Shown here: piece after piece, positions 18,008-28,606 of the stretch | How the letters are laid out: every line of letters starts with the position of its first letter | Numbering within the stretch: position 1 is the first letter of the stretch | Source of the DNA: Meira nashicola | Lineage: Eukaryota; Basidiomycota; Exobasidiomycetes; Exobasidiales; Brachybasidiaceae | Assembly: GCA_001600355.1 (NCBI GenBank) | Contig: BCJU01000004.1 | Location: forward strand, 1,426,001-1,490,000 | Direction of reading: 5' to 3' | Length of the DNA: 64,000 nt | Translations under genes and position numbers: made by a program | The notes under the pieces: generated by a model | Seen by the model: the letters and a program-made list of their open reading frames with translations, nothing else | Databases searched by the model: none | Told to the model about the DNA's origin: nothing

Positions 18008-20629
18008 TCATAAATCAATCAATGGCGTTTCGACTGGTTTTGTCCACATCTGTTGTTGCTGTTGTTGGTGTTGTTGAGAAGGACTCATCATTCCGTCATA
18101 AGTGATAGGTATTGGATTTTGATTAGATGAAGCATATTTTGCACTTGGAGGTGAAGCAATCGGTGCACTGGGCACTGAAGGTAAATTGACATTATTGCCG
18201 TTCAGATAAGTGGTTGATCCTTGTCTTCGGCTGATATTATCTACACTTCCATTTTGTGGTGGAGGAGGTGCACTAGCAATCATAGAAGACGCACTAGAAT
18301 CAATGATTGGAACAGATTGCCATTCATTCTCTGTTTTATTCACATTTTCATTTTGATTGATGTGCTGATTATCCTGTGTATTGACCGTCGAAGCATTCAT
18401 CGGAGGCGCATTGGGATATTGAGCATAATTTGCATTTTCGCTTGATTCATAAACCGAAGGCGATTCTAATGGCGGTGCACTGATCGTCATTTGTGCAACT
18501 GCATCATGCAAAGGCGCATAATGAGCAGCTTGTGATGGATCCAAATGTGGCGGCTGATTTGGTAATTGTGATTGATCTTGAGCTTGTTGCAAGTACACAT
18601 TGTTTTGCATCGATTGACCCGGAGAAAAGGGTGCAGATGGGATAGCATTCGGTGTATAAGTAGGCTCGTTGTATCGCTGGTATGCAATCGTTGAAGGGCT
18701 TGTAATACCATTATTAACTCCAGCTTGATTATCATACTGGGCCTGCCCGTTGAAATTTGAAATGTAATCTTGACCTGATGACAATTGTTGTCCATTCATA
18801 ATTTCACTGTTATAAGCATATTCTGATCTTTGAGGATGAGCATATGATTGATCAGTTGCAGGTTGTCGAGATTCATGAGGTGCAAAGTATTGCTGTGTTC
18901 TTCCAGCATACGGATTAGGGCTTTCGGGGCCAGCATATCCGAGAGAAGATTGACCGCTGGATTCGTGACTTGCATCGTTCAACCCATAAGGAGCAGAAGG
19001 CGGAACAGGATATAGACTTGATACTGGCTCAGGAGCTCGAGAGGAAGTGCCTGCAAATGCTTGAGGAGAATATTGGTAATTCGAGTTTGACAAATGCTGA
19101 TGGTTAGCATGTCGGACATCCTGTTGAGGAGCATAGTAGTTATTTTGAATTTGCGGATGATTTCCGTAAGCTGCATATGTAGGCCTACTCATCTGAGCAT
19201 CCAACAAACTATCATACAATCGAACAGCTTCTGACAATTTATCGTGCATCGAAACTAAAACGCCTTGCCGTCTTGTTGCTTCATCAAGACTTTTCGCTAC
19301 TCTAGGTCTTGCCGTTGTCGCACGCTCATAATCCGAATGAAGTTGTTGTTGACCAGGACCGACTTGCCATCTACCATTCTGTCGTGCAAATCTTTCTTGT
19401 GAGAATGCATTTTGCGAAAATGTCAAGATAGAATCAACATCTGAAGCTGGTAATTCAAGTGAAGGTGGTAGAGGCAAAGAGGACCCTTCTGTCTGACCTG
19501 AGTACGCATTTGTCCTCGGTGTCGCACGACCGTCATCATCAGGCGCACTGGGTTGTGGAGGAGCATAATCTCGCAGACTTGCCGCAATTGCAGCTGCCAA
19601 ATCAGGATCATCGTCTGCATCCGTGCCTTCCATCATTCTTCCGTCAGCCTGTCGTGTAGGTCTTCCTTTCCGAATGGATGATTGTGAGGCATTATAGTCT
19701 GGCTGTGAGGGAGCTGAGCCTCCTGATGCCTCAAGAGATAGTTTGATTGCTAATGCTAAATCATCTTCTTCTTTTTTTCGAGCTGAGCTTCGATTATTCT
19801 TACTGGACCCGGCTCCTAGTGTATTTGATCGTTGATGCGAACCAACACCTCCTCTACCAGATGGAACAACATTCGATTTTGATCTTGAAATTTTGGGTGC
19901 GTTTCCGTCATTTGTCACTTTCGGGGGAGCTTTTCGCATAAAACATCCTTCGCATACCCGCACATCCTGTCCTACACCGAACCAAGGCAGTGCCATAGTT
20001 TTACTGGAGCAATCTTGGCAAAAAACGTTGCCACAATTTCTACAATGATGCTTTCGATTGAATGTCGTAAAAGTTGTCCTACATCTCATACACACATCGC
20101 TGTCTGTCCATTCGGGTGCCGTTAGTGTTTCGACCAATGCCGCACTTACGACATTATTAGGATCCGAAGCTGGAAAATCAAAGCCAGAAAATTTTAATGA
20201 TTTGTATGTATCGATTATGTAGCCCATCTGTTGTGGTTTTGATTCACTAATCTGCGCCCAATCTTGAATTAATTTCAACGCTTTCGTTTTGACGTCGTAA
20301 TTTGGACCACCTGGAGCACGTAGAATAGATTCAAGATTATCCATAAATTCTTTCGAGGCAACTTCTGCCAAAAAATGATCTCCACCATTCTTGATACAAA
20401 TATCCGTCAAACCAAGAGCTAGTAAAACAACATTTGGATTCTTGTGAGATAATCTTTTCTTGATCGTTTGCATAGCTTGCTTTGGTGGAACTTGCTTGGA
20501 TCGAACTTGATCACAAATTTCTAAATTTAGAGCGATATCCTCTTGTCCGGCGGGTAGAAGTTCAGAAGTCGCTTTTTCCACCATTTCACCAAAAGGATCT
20601 GCTCCCCATGATCCGAACAAAGAGGCCAT
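18008..20629 (-). CDS. VPS27: ESCRT-0 subunit Vps27/Hrs
   Basis: An 873-residue intron-free protein. A VHS domain covers about 8-148. A FYVE zinc finger (about 172-232) has the PI3P-binding RKHHCRNCG at 192-200 and the WTDSD entry. Two ubiquitin-interacting motifs lie near 287-303 (EEDDLALAIKLSLE) and 339-354 (DDDPDLAAAIAASL). The long Gln/Asn/Pro/Tyr-rich tail holds four PSAP motifs for the ESCRT-I subunit Vps23. It ends in PLIDL, a clathrin-box-like motif at the extreme C-terminus. Vps27 binds PI3P and ubiquitinated cargo on endosomes and starts multivesicular-body sorting, so VPS36 in the same window is a downstream partner. Start at 20629 is the first ATG and keeps a complete VHS domain. 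Confidence 0.97.
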   Translation of the reverse strand: MASLFGSWGADPFGEMVEKATSELLPAGQEDIALNLEICDQVRSKQVPPKQAMQTIKKRLSHKNPNVVLLALGLTDICIKNGGDHFLAEVASKEFMDNLESILRAPGGPNYDVKTKALKLIQDWAQISESKPQQMGYIIDTYKSLKFSGFDFPASDPNNVVSAALVETLTAPEWTDSDVCMRCRTTFTTFNRKHHCRNCGNVFCQDCSSKTMALPWFGVGQDVRVCEGCFMRKAPPKVTNDGNAPKISRSKSNVVPSGRGGVGSHQRSNTLGAGSSKNNRSSARKKEEDDLALAIKLSLEASGGSAPSQPDYNASQSSIRKGRPTRQADGRMMEGTDADDDPDLAAAIAASLRDYAPPQPSAPDDDGRATPRTNAYSGQTEGSSLPLPPSLELPASDVDSILTFSQNAFSQERFARQNGRWQVGPGQQQLHSDYERATTARPRVAKSLDEATRRQGVLVSMHDKLSEAVRLYDSLLDAQMSRPTYAAYGNHPQIQNNYYAPQQDVRHANHQHLSNSNYQYSPQAFAGTSSRAPEPVSSLYPVPPSAPYGLNDASHESSGQSSLGYAGPESPNPYAGRTQQYFAPHESRQPATDQSYAHPQRSEYAYNSEIMNGQQLSSGQDYISNFNGQAQYDNQAGVNNGITSPSTIAYQRYNEPTYTPNAIPSAPFSPGQSMQNNVYLQQAQDQSQLPNQPPHLDPSQAAHYAPLHDAVAQMTISAPPLESPSVYESSENANYAQYPNAPPMNASTVNTQDNQHINQNENVNKTENEWQSVPIIDSSASSMIASAPPPPQNGSVDNISRRQGSTTYLNGNNVNLPSVPSAPIASPPSAKYASSNQNPIPITYDGMMSPSQQHQQQQQQMWTKPVETPLIDL

Positions 20630-21624
20630 CTTGGCGAAATTATTTGTTCGGTTTGGTGTTAAAGGTGGCGGATGGTGATAAAGAAAGACACGAAGTGTTA
20701 AGCATTATCAAGGCGTAATTTCGGCGCACGATTTCACTGCATGCATTATGTGCTATAGTGGAGAAGCAAAGCCAGAGCATACACCTAAGCAACGGTATTG
20801 GATTAGAAGCTCAGTGCTGAGCTTGTTTCCGCTTAAGCCTTGCAATTAGAAAATCTATAGAGACTATGTAGTACCTACTAGACAGACGCGTTACAACTTC
20901 TTCGTTCAATCGCCGCTTGTATGGCTGGAAAGAATTATTGCAGGCGCGCGCGCGCGCGCACCCTTTGTAGCTCGTCGCATTCGTCTTCTGTAAAATGAAA
21001 TCTTTCAAAAGTGTGCACGCGAGAATGACAATGATTAGAATTGACTTCACCATCTACTTCCATCATCCCTTTTTCACCGTAGGACGCCTTCTCTCGTTCT
21101 TTACAGTATCGACAATCCGATTCGTCAATTTGTGATCGCAGCAAAGACGGAAAAAGACAACTCAGTTCTTCTTTTTCATCTTTTACAATTTGCCAACGCT
21201 CACCTAATCCAATCGACGAATCTCTTTGTTTTGTTTTGCATTGCACACCTTCGCTGGTCGTGCTATTGACGTTTTCCAATAAAAGACGTCAGAAGGCTCT
21301 CGGAGTAGTAGGGGTGAAGGAAAGAATATCAAAATTGTGGAATTGAATTGAAATCGAAGAGGTGGGACGTGGCTGTATCTTGTGTGGTTTGAGAAGGTGG
21401 TCCGGGTTTGGGCAGGTTATACGCAGGACTTCTTATAGTGGCAAACGGCTGTTTCGCTTAATCGATCTTCAAATCTCAGCGATATAGACAAGACATCCAA
21501 ACAATCTATTTTTCAGAGGTTTGGTTATCTTTCCCACTCATTTCATTCTTCACTTCGCAAAGCGATCCGCTTCCAATCGAATCAGATCGATTTTCAATCT
21601 CGTGTCACCTCACTTATCGACGAA
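20630..21624. other. divergent intergenic region VPS27 / RPB1
   Basis: About 1 kb serving as the upstream region for both genes. It holds an alternating (GC)8 tract (20944-20959) and one ACGCGT (20886-20891). A minus-strand open frame at 20935-21279 lacks an ATG start and is not called. Confidence 0.45.
20944..20959. repeat. (GC)8 alternating tract
   Basis: Sixteen bases of strictly alternating G and C in otherwise AT-leaning intergenic DNA. Such tracts can adopt Z-DNA. Confidence 0.9.
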
Positions 21625-24600
21625 ATGTCCGCACATGGTCGCTTTACCGAATCAGCCGCTAATCAGCGGCCGGTCAAAGAAGTCCAATTTGGAATTTTGA
21701 GTCCTGATGAAATTGTAGGTATAGAATGATGCATGAGTTTATTTGACCCAAATGTTCTGTGAACAACTGAAAACTGATCGTTCTCTTGCCTTTCTCTATC
21801 ACAGCGGAGCATGTCCGTCCTCAAGGTTGAGTTTAGTGACATCCGCGACGAAAGTGGAAAAGTTTTGGCAGGAGGATTATCTGATCCTCGTCTAGGAACT
21901 ACAGATCGTGCATTCAAATGTCAAACATGCGGTGAATCGATGAGTGATTGTCCGGGACATTTTGGTCATATCGAATTGGCACGACCTGTGTATCATATCG
22001 GTTTCATCAAAAAAGTCAAAAAGATTCTTGAATCAGTCTGTTTTCACTGCGGAAAGCTCAAAGCGGATGTCGAAACCGATCCACTTTTTGCAAGCGTTGT
22101 CAATTCAACTTCGACTAAAACCGCTTACTCGCGTTTACGTCGTTTCCACGGCACATGGCAAGTTTGCTCGAAGAAGCTCGTTTGCGAAGCTGATCCAGTA
22201 AAGGAGGAAGATGAGTTTGGTGGAATCGAAGAAGATTTGCCAGTGGGACATGGAGGATGCGGTCACACGCAACCAGTCTATCGACGCGAGGGTTTGAAGA
22301 TGTATGTTAGCTGGAAAAAAGGAAAAGAAGATGATGAAGAGGAGGGCAGTAAATTATCACAAGCAGACAAAAGACCATTACCAGCCTCGGAAGCATTGCA
22401 AATCTTGAAAAAGATTAGTGATGACGACATCGAATTGATGGGCCTGTCCAAGCTCGAAGCAAGGCCCGAATGGATGATTCTTACCGTTTTGCCCGTTGCA
22501 CCGCCACCGGTCCGTCCTGGTGTGGCAGAAGGTGGAACAGCAAAAGGTGAAGATGATTTGACGTACAAATTGGCTGATATTATAAAAGCCAGTACTCAAT
22601 TGAAAAAGTTTGAGCAAGAGGGTGCACCACCTCACATTGTTGGAGAATTTGAAGATTTGGTTCAATACCATTGTGCAACATATATGGATAATGATATCGC
22701 TGGTATTCCACAAGCTATGCAAAAGTCAGGAAGACCGGTAAAATCCATCCGTGCACGTCTAAAAGGTAAAGAAGGACGTTTGCGTGGGAACTTGATGGGA
22801 AAGCGTGTCGACTTCTCGGCTCGTACTGTTATTACTGGTGATCCAAATTTGGAATTGGATCAAGTTGGTGTGCCAAAAAGTATTGCAAGAAATTTGACAT
22901 ACCCCGAAAAGGTGACTCCCTACAACATTTCGTACCTGTCTGAACTCGTCAGAAATGGACCCAATGAATGGCCAGGTGCAAAATACGTAGTTCGTGATAC
23001 GGGAGAGCGTATCGATCTGAAATATAATAGACGAGCCGATATGGCATTGCAATTTGGATGGACCGTCGAAAGGCATCTGAAAGATGGAGATTATGTCTTA
23101 TTCAACCGTCAACCAAGTTTGCACAAGATGAGTATGATGTCGCATAGAGTCAAGTTGATGGATTTCTCCACTTTCCGATTAAATTTATCCGTCACACCGC
23201 CATACAACGCCGATTTCGATGGTGATGAAATGAATTTACACGTACCGCAAAGCGAGGAAACGAGAGCTGAATTGAGTCAAATCGCATGGGTAGCAAAACA
23301 AATCGTTTCGCCCCAAGCAAATAAACCCGTCATGGGTATCGTGCAAGATACTCTTTGTGGTATCCGCAAATTCACCCTCAGAGACTGTTTGCTAGACTTC
23401 AATCAAGTTCAAAATATTCTTCTTTGGGTTCCACTCTGGGATGGTACTGTACCAACTCCATGCATCTTAAAACCAAAGCCATACTGGTCCGGAAAGCAAA
23501 TTTTATCGATGTGCATTCCAAAAGGTATCAATGTCTTCTTGGGAAGCCCGATTGATCCCAAGAAGAACAACGTAACAGATGATGGTGTTTATATCGAAAA
23601 CGGTGAAATCTTCTATGGTGTTATTAATAAAAAGGTTGTCGGATCTGCAGCTGGTGGTTTGATTCACATCATCTTCCGTGAACGTGGACCAGAAATCTGT
23701 CGTGACTTCTTTGGTGGTGCGCAAAGAGTGGTGAATTACTGGCTTTTACACAACGGATTCAGTATTGGTATTGGTGATACAGTAGCAGATAAGGCAACTG
23801 CAACATTCATTACTGAAGAAATCATTCGCGCCAAAGCACAGGTAGACAGATTCATCCAAGATGCCAGGCATGATCGCATGAAACCTGAAGCTGGTATGAC
23901 TCTACGTGAATCATTTGAAGCAAAAGTGAATCGAGAATTGAATACTGCTCGTGATACCGTCGGTTCGCGTGCAGAGAAAGATTTGCCAAATTGGAATAAT
24001 GTGAAACAAATGGTTATTGCTGGATCAAAGGGTTCTTTCATCAACATTTCCCAAATGTCTGCATGTGTAGGTCAACAGTCTGTTGAAGGAAAGAGAATTC
24101 CATTTGGATTCCGTCACCGTACTTTGCCGCACTTTTCCAAGGATGACTTTAGTCCAGAATCGCGTGGATTTGTGGAGAATTCATACTTGCGTGGTCTTAC
24201 ACCACAAGAATTCTTCTTCCATGCTATGGCAGGTCGTGAAGGTTTGATTGATACAGCCGTCAAAACTGCTGAAACTGGTTACATTCAAAGAAGATTGGTC
24301 AAAGCTTTGGAAGATGTTATGGTTTGCTATGACGGAACGGTACGTAATTCTACGAATAATGTCATTCAATTTGCATACGGTGAAGATGGAATAGACGGAG
24401 CAATGGTTGAACGTCAAAATCTTTTGACGCATCGATTAAATGATGCTGAATTCCGTGACCGATTCCGTGTAGACTTGAATGCGGGCGGCTTCAGAAGGGG
24501 TACTTTGCAGGCTGGTCTAGGAGACTTCTCGCAAGATCTTCAAGATCTTTTGGATGAAGAATTCGAGCAACTTTCGCGGGATCGCAAGATCTTGAGAACG

Positions 24601-27084
24601 GAGATTTTCAAGGACAGTCGTGCAGATGTATACTTGCCGATGAATATTGCTCGTCTAGCACTCAATGCTCGTCAAGAGTTCAATATTGATCCGAGAAAGC
24701 CAACGGATCTTTCGCCGAGAGAAATAATCCTCGAATTGCGCGAAGTGATTGATAGGCTCATAGTTGTTCGAGGTAATGACCCAATCAGCATAGCAGCCCA
24801 AGAGAATGCTACATTATTGTTCAAGATTCATTTGCGATCCTTCTTGAGTACCCGAAACGTGATCGAAAAGCTTCATCTGAATCGTGAAGCATGGTCATGG
24901 GTTCTGGGAGAAATTGATCAACAATTCGCAAGATCGGTGGTTAATCCTGGTGAAATGTGCGGAACGCTTGCAGCTCAAAGTATTGGAGAGCCGGCCACTC
25001 AAATGACCCTAAATACTTTCCACTATGCTGGTGTTTCAAGTAAAAATGTTACGCTTGGTGTTCCCCGTTTGAAAGAAATTATCAATTGCGCCGAAAATAT
25101 CAAAACCCCTTCGGTAACCGTATATCTAACCCCAGAATACAGCCAAACCGAAGAAGCCGCAAAAGTGATTCAAACTGCATTAACTCATACGACTCTTCGT
25201 ACAGTAACGAGCGCGGTCGAAATCCACTTTGATCCTAATCCAACCAGCACAATTATCGAAGACGATCGTGATTTCGTCGAAGCATTCTTTGCAATTCCTG
25301 ATGAGGAAGTCGAACGAACACTAGACCGTCAATCCGCTTGGCTTTTGCGTTTGGTTTTGGATCGTGCTCAAATGTTGGACAAAAATTTGACAATGGCAGA
25401 AGTTGCTTCAAAGATCACTCAAACATTCTCGGATGATATCTTTGTGATGCATTCCGAAGATAATGCTGAACAATTAGTCTTGCGTATTCGTGTTGTGGAT
25501 AATGATCCTGACAAACAAACAAATGATACTGAGAATGAGTTCTTGAAGGTTTTATCCGAGGATATGTTGAATGCAATTGATCTAAAGGGTGTCAAGGGAA
25601 TCAAGAAAGTCTTCATCGTTTCCCAAGATAAGGCACATCAACGTGTGAACCAAATCACGGGTGCATGGGAACCTGTGCGGGAATGGATTTTAGAAACTGA
25701 TGGAACCAACTTGCGCGAGGTTCTTGCTGTAACGGGTGTCGATGCTGCTAGAACACTTTCGAACAATTGCGTTGAAATCTTGCAAGTATTCGGAATTGAA
25801 GCAGCCAGAAATTCCGTTCTTCGTGAATCAAAGGCGGTTATTGAATTTGACGGTTCATACGTCAATTATCGTCATTTAGCAATGTTGTGTGATATTATGA
25901 CTACGCAAGGACATTTGATGGCCATCACTCGTCACGGTATCAATCGTACAAGTCAAGGTGCTTTGATGCGCTGTACGTTCGAAGAGACTGTCGAAATCTT
26001 AATGGAAGCAGCTGCCATGGGTCAATTGGACGACTGTAAAGGTGTTGCAGAAAATGTCTTATTAGGTCAAATGGCACCAATGGGTACGGGAGCATTTGAT
26101 GTTTGTTTGGATATCGAATTGCTCAAGGAGGTAATTGTTGATCATAGATTGCCTGTTCAAGCAGCTATGCAAGCACAATTGGATCCAATGGGCGGAAAGA
26201 CTCCTGGTGGAATGATGACACCTTATGATTCTGGCAGTCCGATGCAATATTATGATGGCCAAATTCAAGATATGGCTGCCTTTAGTCCATTGGCTCAAGC
26301 TCAAGAAGAGTATAATGACTACTTGGCACCAGGTCAGACGCCGATGCGTACTCCCATGGGAGCAACATCACCTCGTGGTATGGGCGGCTATTCTCCCGTT
26401 TCACCTATGGTTGGCTATTCACCTGCAAGTCCTGCTTATGCAGCAAGCCCAGCCATGGTTAGTCCTTACATCCAACATGGTGCTGGAGGTGGAGCTGGTG
26501 GCTATTCGCCCACTTCACCCAACATCGGTTATGGTCCTACTTCGCCATCATATTCACCTACCAGTCCAACATACTCTCCCACTTCGCCGCGCAATGACAT
26601 GTCACCCGTTTCGCCTGCCTATGGAGTACGTGGAGGTGGACGTGGAGCAGGATACTCACCTGCTTCGCCAAAATGGTCACCAACCAGTCCATCTTATTCA
26701 CCCACCAGTCCGGTATACAGTCCAACGAGCCCTACAAGTCCAAAATATTCACCAACTTCACCTGCATATTCTCCTACGTCACCTGCTATGCAAGGCGGTC
26801 GGGCTGGTGCGATCACTTCACCACGTTATTCTCCTACGAGTCCCAAATATTCACCTACTTCTCCTCAATATTCGCCCACCTCTCCTCAATACTCGCCAAC
26901 GAGTCCGCAATATTCGCCTACTTCTCCAGTTTATTCACCTACTTCCCCTCAATATTCTCCAACAAGTCCCAAGTACAGTCCAACTTCACCAAATGGCGCT
27001 ACAAGTCCAAATGTAGCTGCTGGAGGAGCTGCATCACCACGTAGAAGTAGATTCACACAACAATCTGCTTGGTCTCGACGCTAA
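21625..27084 (+). CDS. RPB1: RNA polymerase II largest subunit
   Basis: Exon 1 is 21625-21714 and exon 2 is 21805-27084 (90-nt intron, GTAGGT/CAG, phase 0), giving 1,789 residues. Exon 1 supplies the conserved start [12 protein letters not shown] and exon 2 continues RSMSV. All landmark regions are present. They include the zinc-binding [20 protein letters not shown], the catalytic [15 protein letters not shown] near 498-512, and the bridge helix/trigger loop [19 protein letters not shown] near 1100. The C-terminal repeat domain begins about residue 1559. The protein is the catalytic core of Pol II and the platform for capping, splicing and termination factors. The upstream region is shared with the divergent VPS27. 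Confidence 0.98.
26389..26994 (+). repeat. RPB1 C-terminal heptad repeats (about 20)
   Basis: I count 20 recognisable YSPTSPx heptads between residues about 1559 and 1760, broken by Gly/Ala-rich linkers after repeats 2, 6 and 12. Position 7 is Gln, Lys, Thr, Val, Ala, Asn, Arg or Met in most repeats. Only two repeats, both with a non-consensus residue at position 1 or 2, have Ser7. The last eight repeats are uninterrupted. Confidence 0.9.
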
Positions 27085-27547
27085 TGTCATGGGCAAACAA
27101 AACACATCACCAATTAAAACAAAAAAGATGATTCAGGAACCATCGTTACCAAAATTATTCATCATGCATTGCCTTACAAAATTTCGTCACTGCATTTCGT
27201 TGTAAATCTAAGCAAACCAAAAAAAGTTGTCTTGTGAAAAATTGATATATGTTACAAGTCGTCAATATAATTTATGCGCAGATTGGCACTCCAAGAAATT
27301 TGGCATGTCGAGTCTTATTCTGTCCGTCTGCTTGCTCTTCGGGTACCTTTTTTTATTTTCAAAATTAATCATTGATCTTCCCATCATAAAACAGAAAAAT
27401 CTATTTAGATAGTATGACACCATACCAATGCAATGCTCTCGATGATCATTTATTGTGAATGCTGTTTTTACAGAAAAATTTAGGGTGTGTTATAATACTA
27501 CAGGTACTGTACAATGATAGGTCATATTTCTGTTATTGTTGTATAAT
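27085..27547. other. convergent 3' region RPB1 / TAF13
   Basis: A 463-bp AT-rich spacer holding both 3' ends. Nothing else is visible. Confidence 0.4.
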
Positions 27548-28375
27548 TCATTTTGAGCCACTTTGTTGGGTAGCATTGATATCTGCTTGTACTGCAGCTG
27601 AATTAGCATTTTCCTGTTGGATTGCTTCATCCGCTGGAACGTCAAAAACTTTTCGTGCTGAAGTGATTTCCTTGTCCAAGTAAATCAATTCTTCTATACG
27701 ACTTGTCAATTTTGCATCCTTTCTACATGCAAATTTGATATCTTCTACCGTCATTCTTGTTCGTCCAACAAAAGGATGAACGTTTGATCGGACTGCCATT
27801 TCGTGTGCCCTCCTCCTTTCATGTTCTGCATTAGCCGCTGCAACACGCTTTTGTGCTTTAGCAATCGCAGTTGCTGATGTACCTGCTGCTGCCCTCTCGG
27901 CTGCGTCATCGACTAATCTTTGTTCATTTTGCCATTGACGTTGTTGTGCATCTGCTTGTGCGATCATTTGAACGCGTGATGGGTTGGATGGAACGGATAA
28001 TTGTACTGGAGATGGCCTTGCACGTTTGATAAGATCGACAAGAAAAGCGACAGTCATATCTTCCATCAACGCGATCGAATCAGGATCAGGATGTTCTGTA
28101 TCTCCGAAAGCATACATTAATCCTTCTATATCTTTACGAAACTCTCCCTTGTAAATGAAAGGTCCCCTTCTTCCTTGTCCTACACCCCCACCTCCAGCTG
28201 CTCCTGTGAACCCTCTTCTACCAACACCACCAGCAGCACCACCACTACCTGCTGCAGCCGCTGTTGCACGGCCTGAAGTACCTGCACCTGTACCACCTCC
28301 GCGACCTCTTCTACCTCCTTCTCCTCTAGGCTTTTTAGGCTGTCCGCTACCACTTGCATTAGTTTGCGATGGCAT
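27548..28375 (-). CDS. TAF13: TFIID subunit TAF13 with a split histone fold
   Basis: A 275-residue protein starting at the ATG at 28375, preceded by an A-run; a further in-frame ATG at 28435 would add 20 residues. A Gly/Ala/Arg-rich leader (about 10-72) precedes the histone fold. Helix 1 and loop appear as EFRKDIEGLMYAFGD (78-92). Helix 2 is IALMEDMTVAFLVDLIKRA (101-119). Helix 3 is TVEDIKFACRKD (209-220), followed by the TAF13 extension SRIEELIYLDKEITSARKVFD. Between helices 2 and 3 is an insertion of about 85 residues, rich in Ala, Arg and Gln and probably helical. TAF13 pairs with TAF11 in lobe A of TFIID and helps load TBP. A GC-rich divergent promoter is shared with NCS2. Confidence 0.93.
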   Translation of the reverse strand: MPSQTNASGSGQPKKPRGEGGRRGRGGGTGAGTSGRATAAAAGSGGAAGGVGRRGFTGAAGGGGVGQGRRGPFIYKGEFRKDIEGLMYAFGDTEHPDPDSIALMEDMTVAFLVDLIKRARPSPVQLSVPSNPSRVQMIAQADAQQRQWQNEQRLVDDAAERAAAGTSATAIAKAQKRVAAANAEHERRRAHEMAVRSNVHPFVGRTRMTVEDIKFACRKDAKLTSRIEELIYLDKEITSARKVFDVPADEAIQQENANSAAVQADINATQQSGSK

Positions 28376-28447
28376 TTTTTTGGTTTGTGTGAAAAGACGA
28401 TGATGGCAGAGAAGTAATCTCAATACAAGATGCATGCATGCACTCCC

Positions 28448-28465
28448 ACGCGTGCGTGCGCACGC
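28448..28465. promoter_or_regulatory. ACGCGT and overlapping palindrome in the TAF13/NCS2 promoter
   Basis: An ACGCGT (28448-28453) abuts a perfect 12-bp palindrome gcgtgcgcacgc (28454-28465) in the 231-bp space between two divergent genes. A binding-site role is inferred only. Confidence 0.3.
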
Positions 28466-28606
28466 GGCATTTGTGTGTCACTTTACTGCACCTCTTTCTG
28501 TGTCACTAAATGAAAAATTTTAGGAATTTCTCCACCCAAGTGTCGTGCGAAGGCTTTCTTCTCAGATACCATTTCGCTATCCACGGAAACAATTAGGAAA
28601 AGGCAA

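Noticed and set aside
20935..21279. 114-codon minus-strand frame with a CRYCK motif
   Set aside because: It has no ATG until near the middle, its end is made by the (GC)8 tract (Arg-Ala repeats), and no splice sites link it to other exons.
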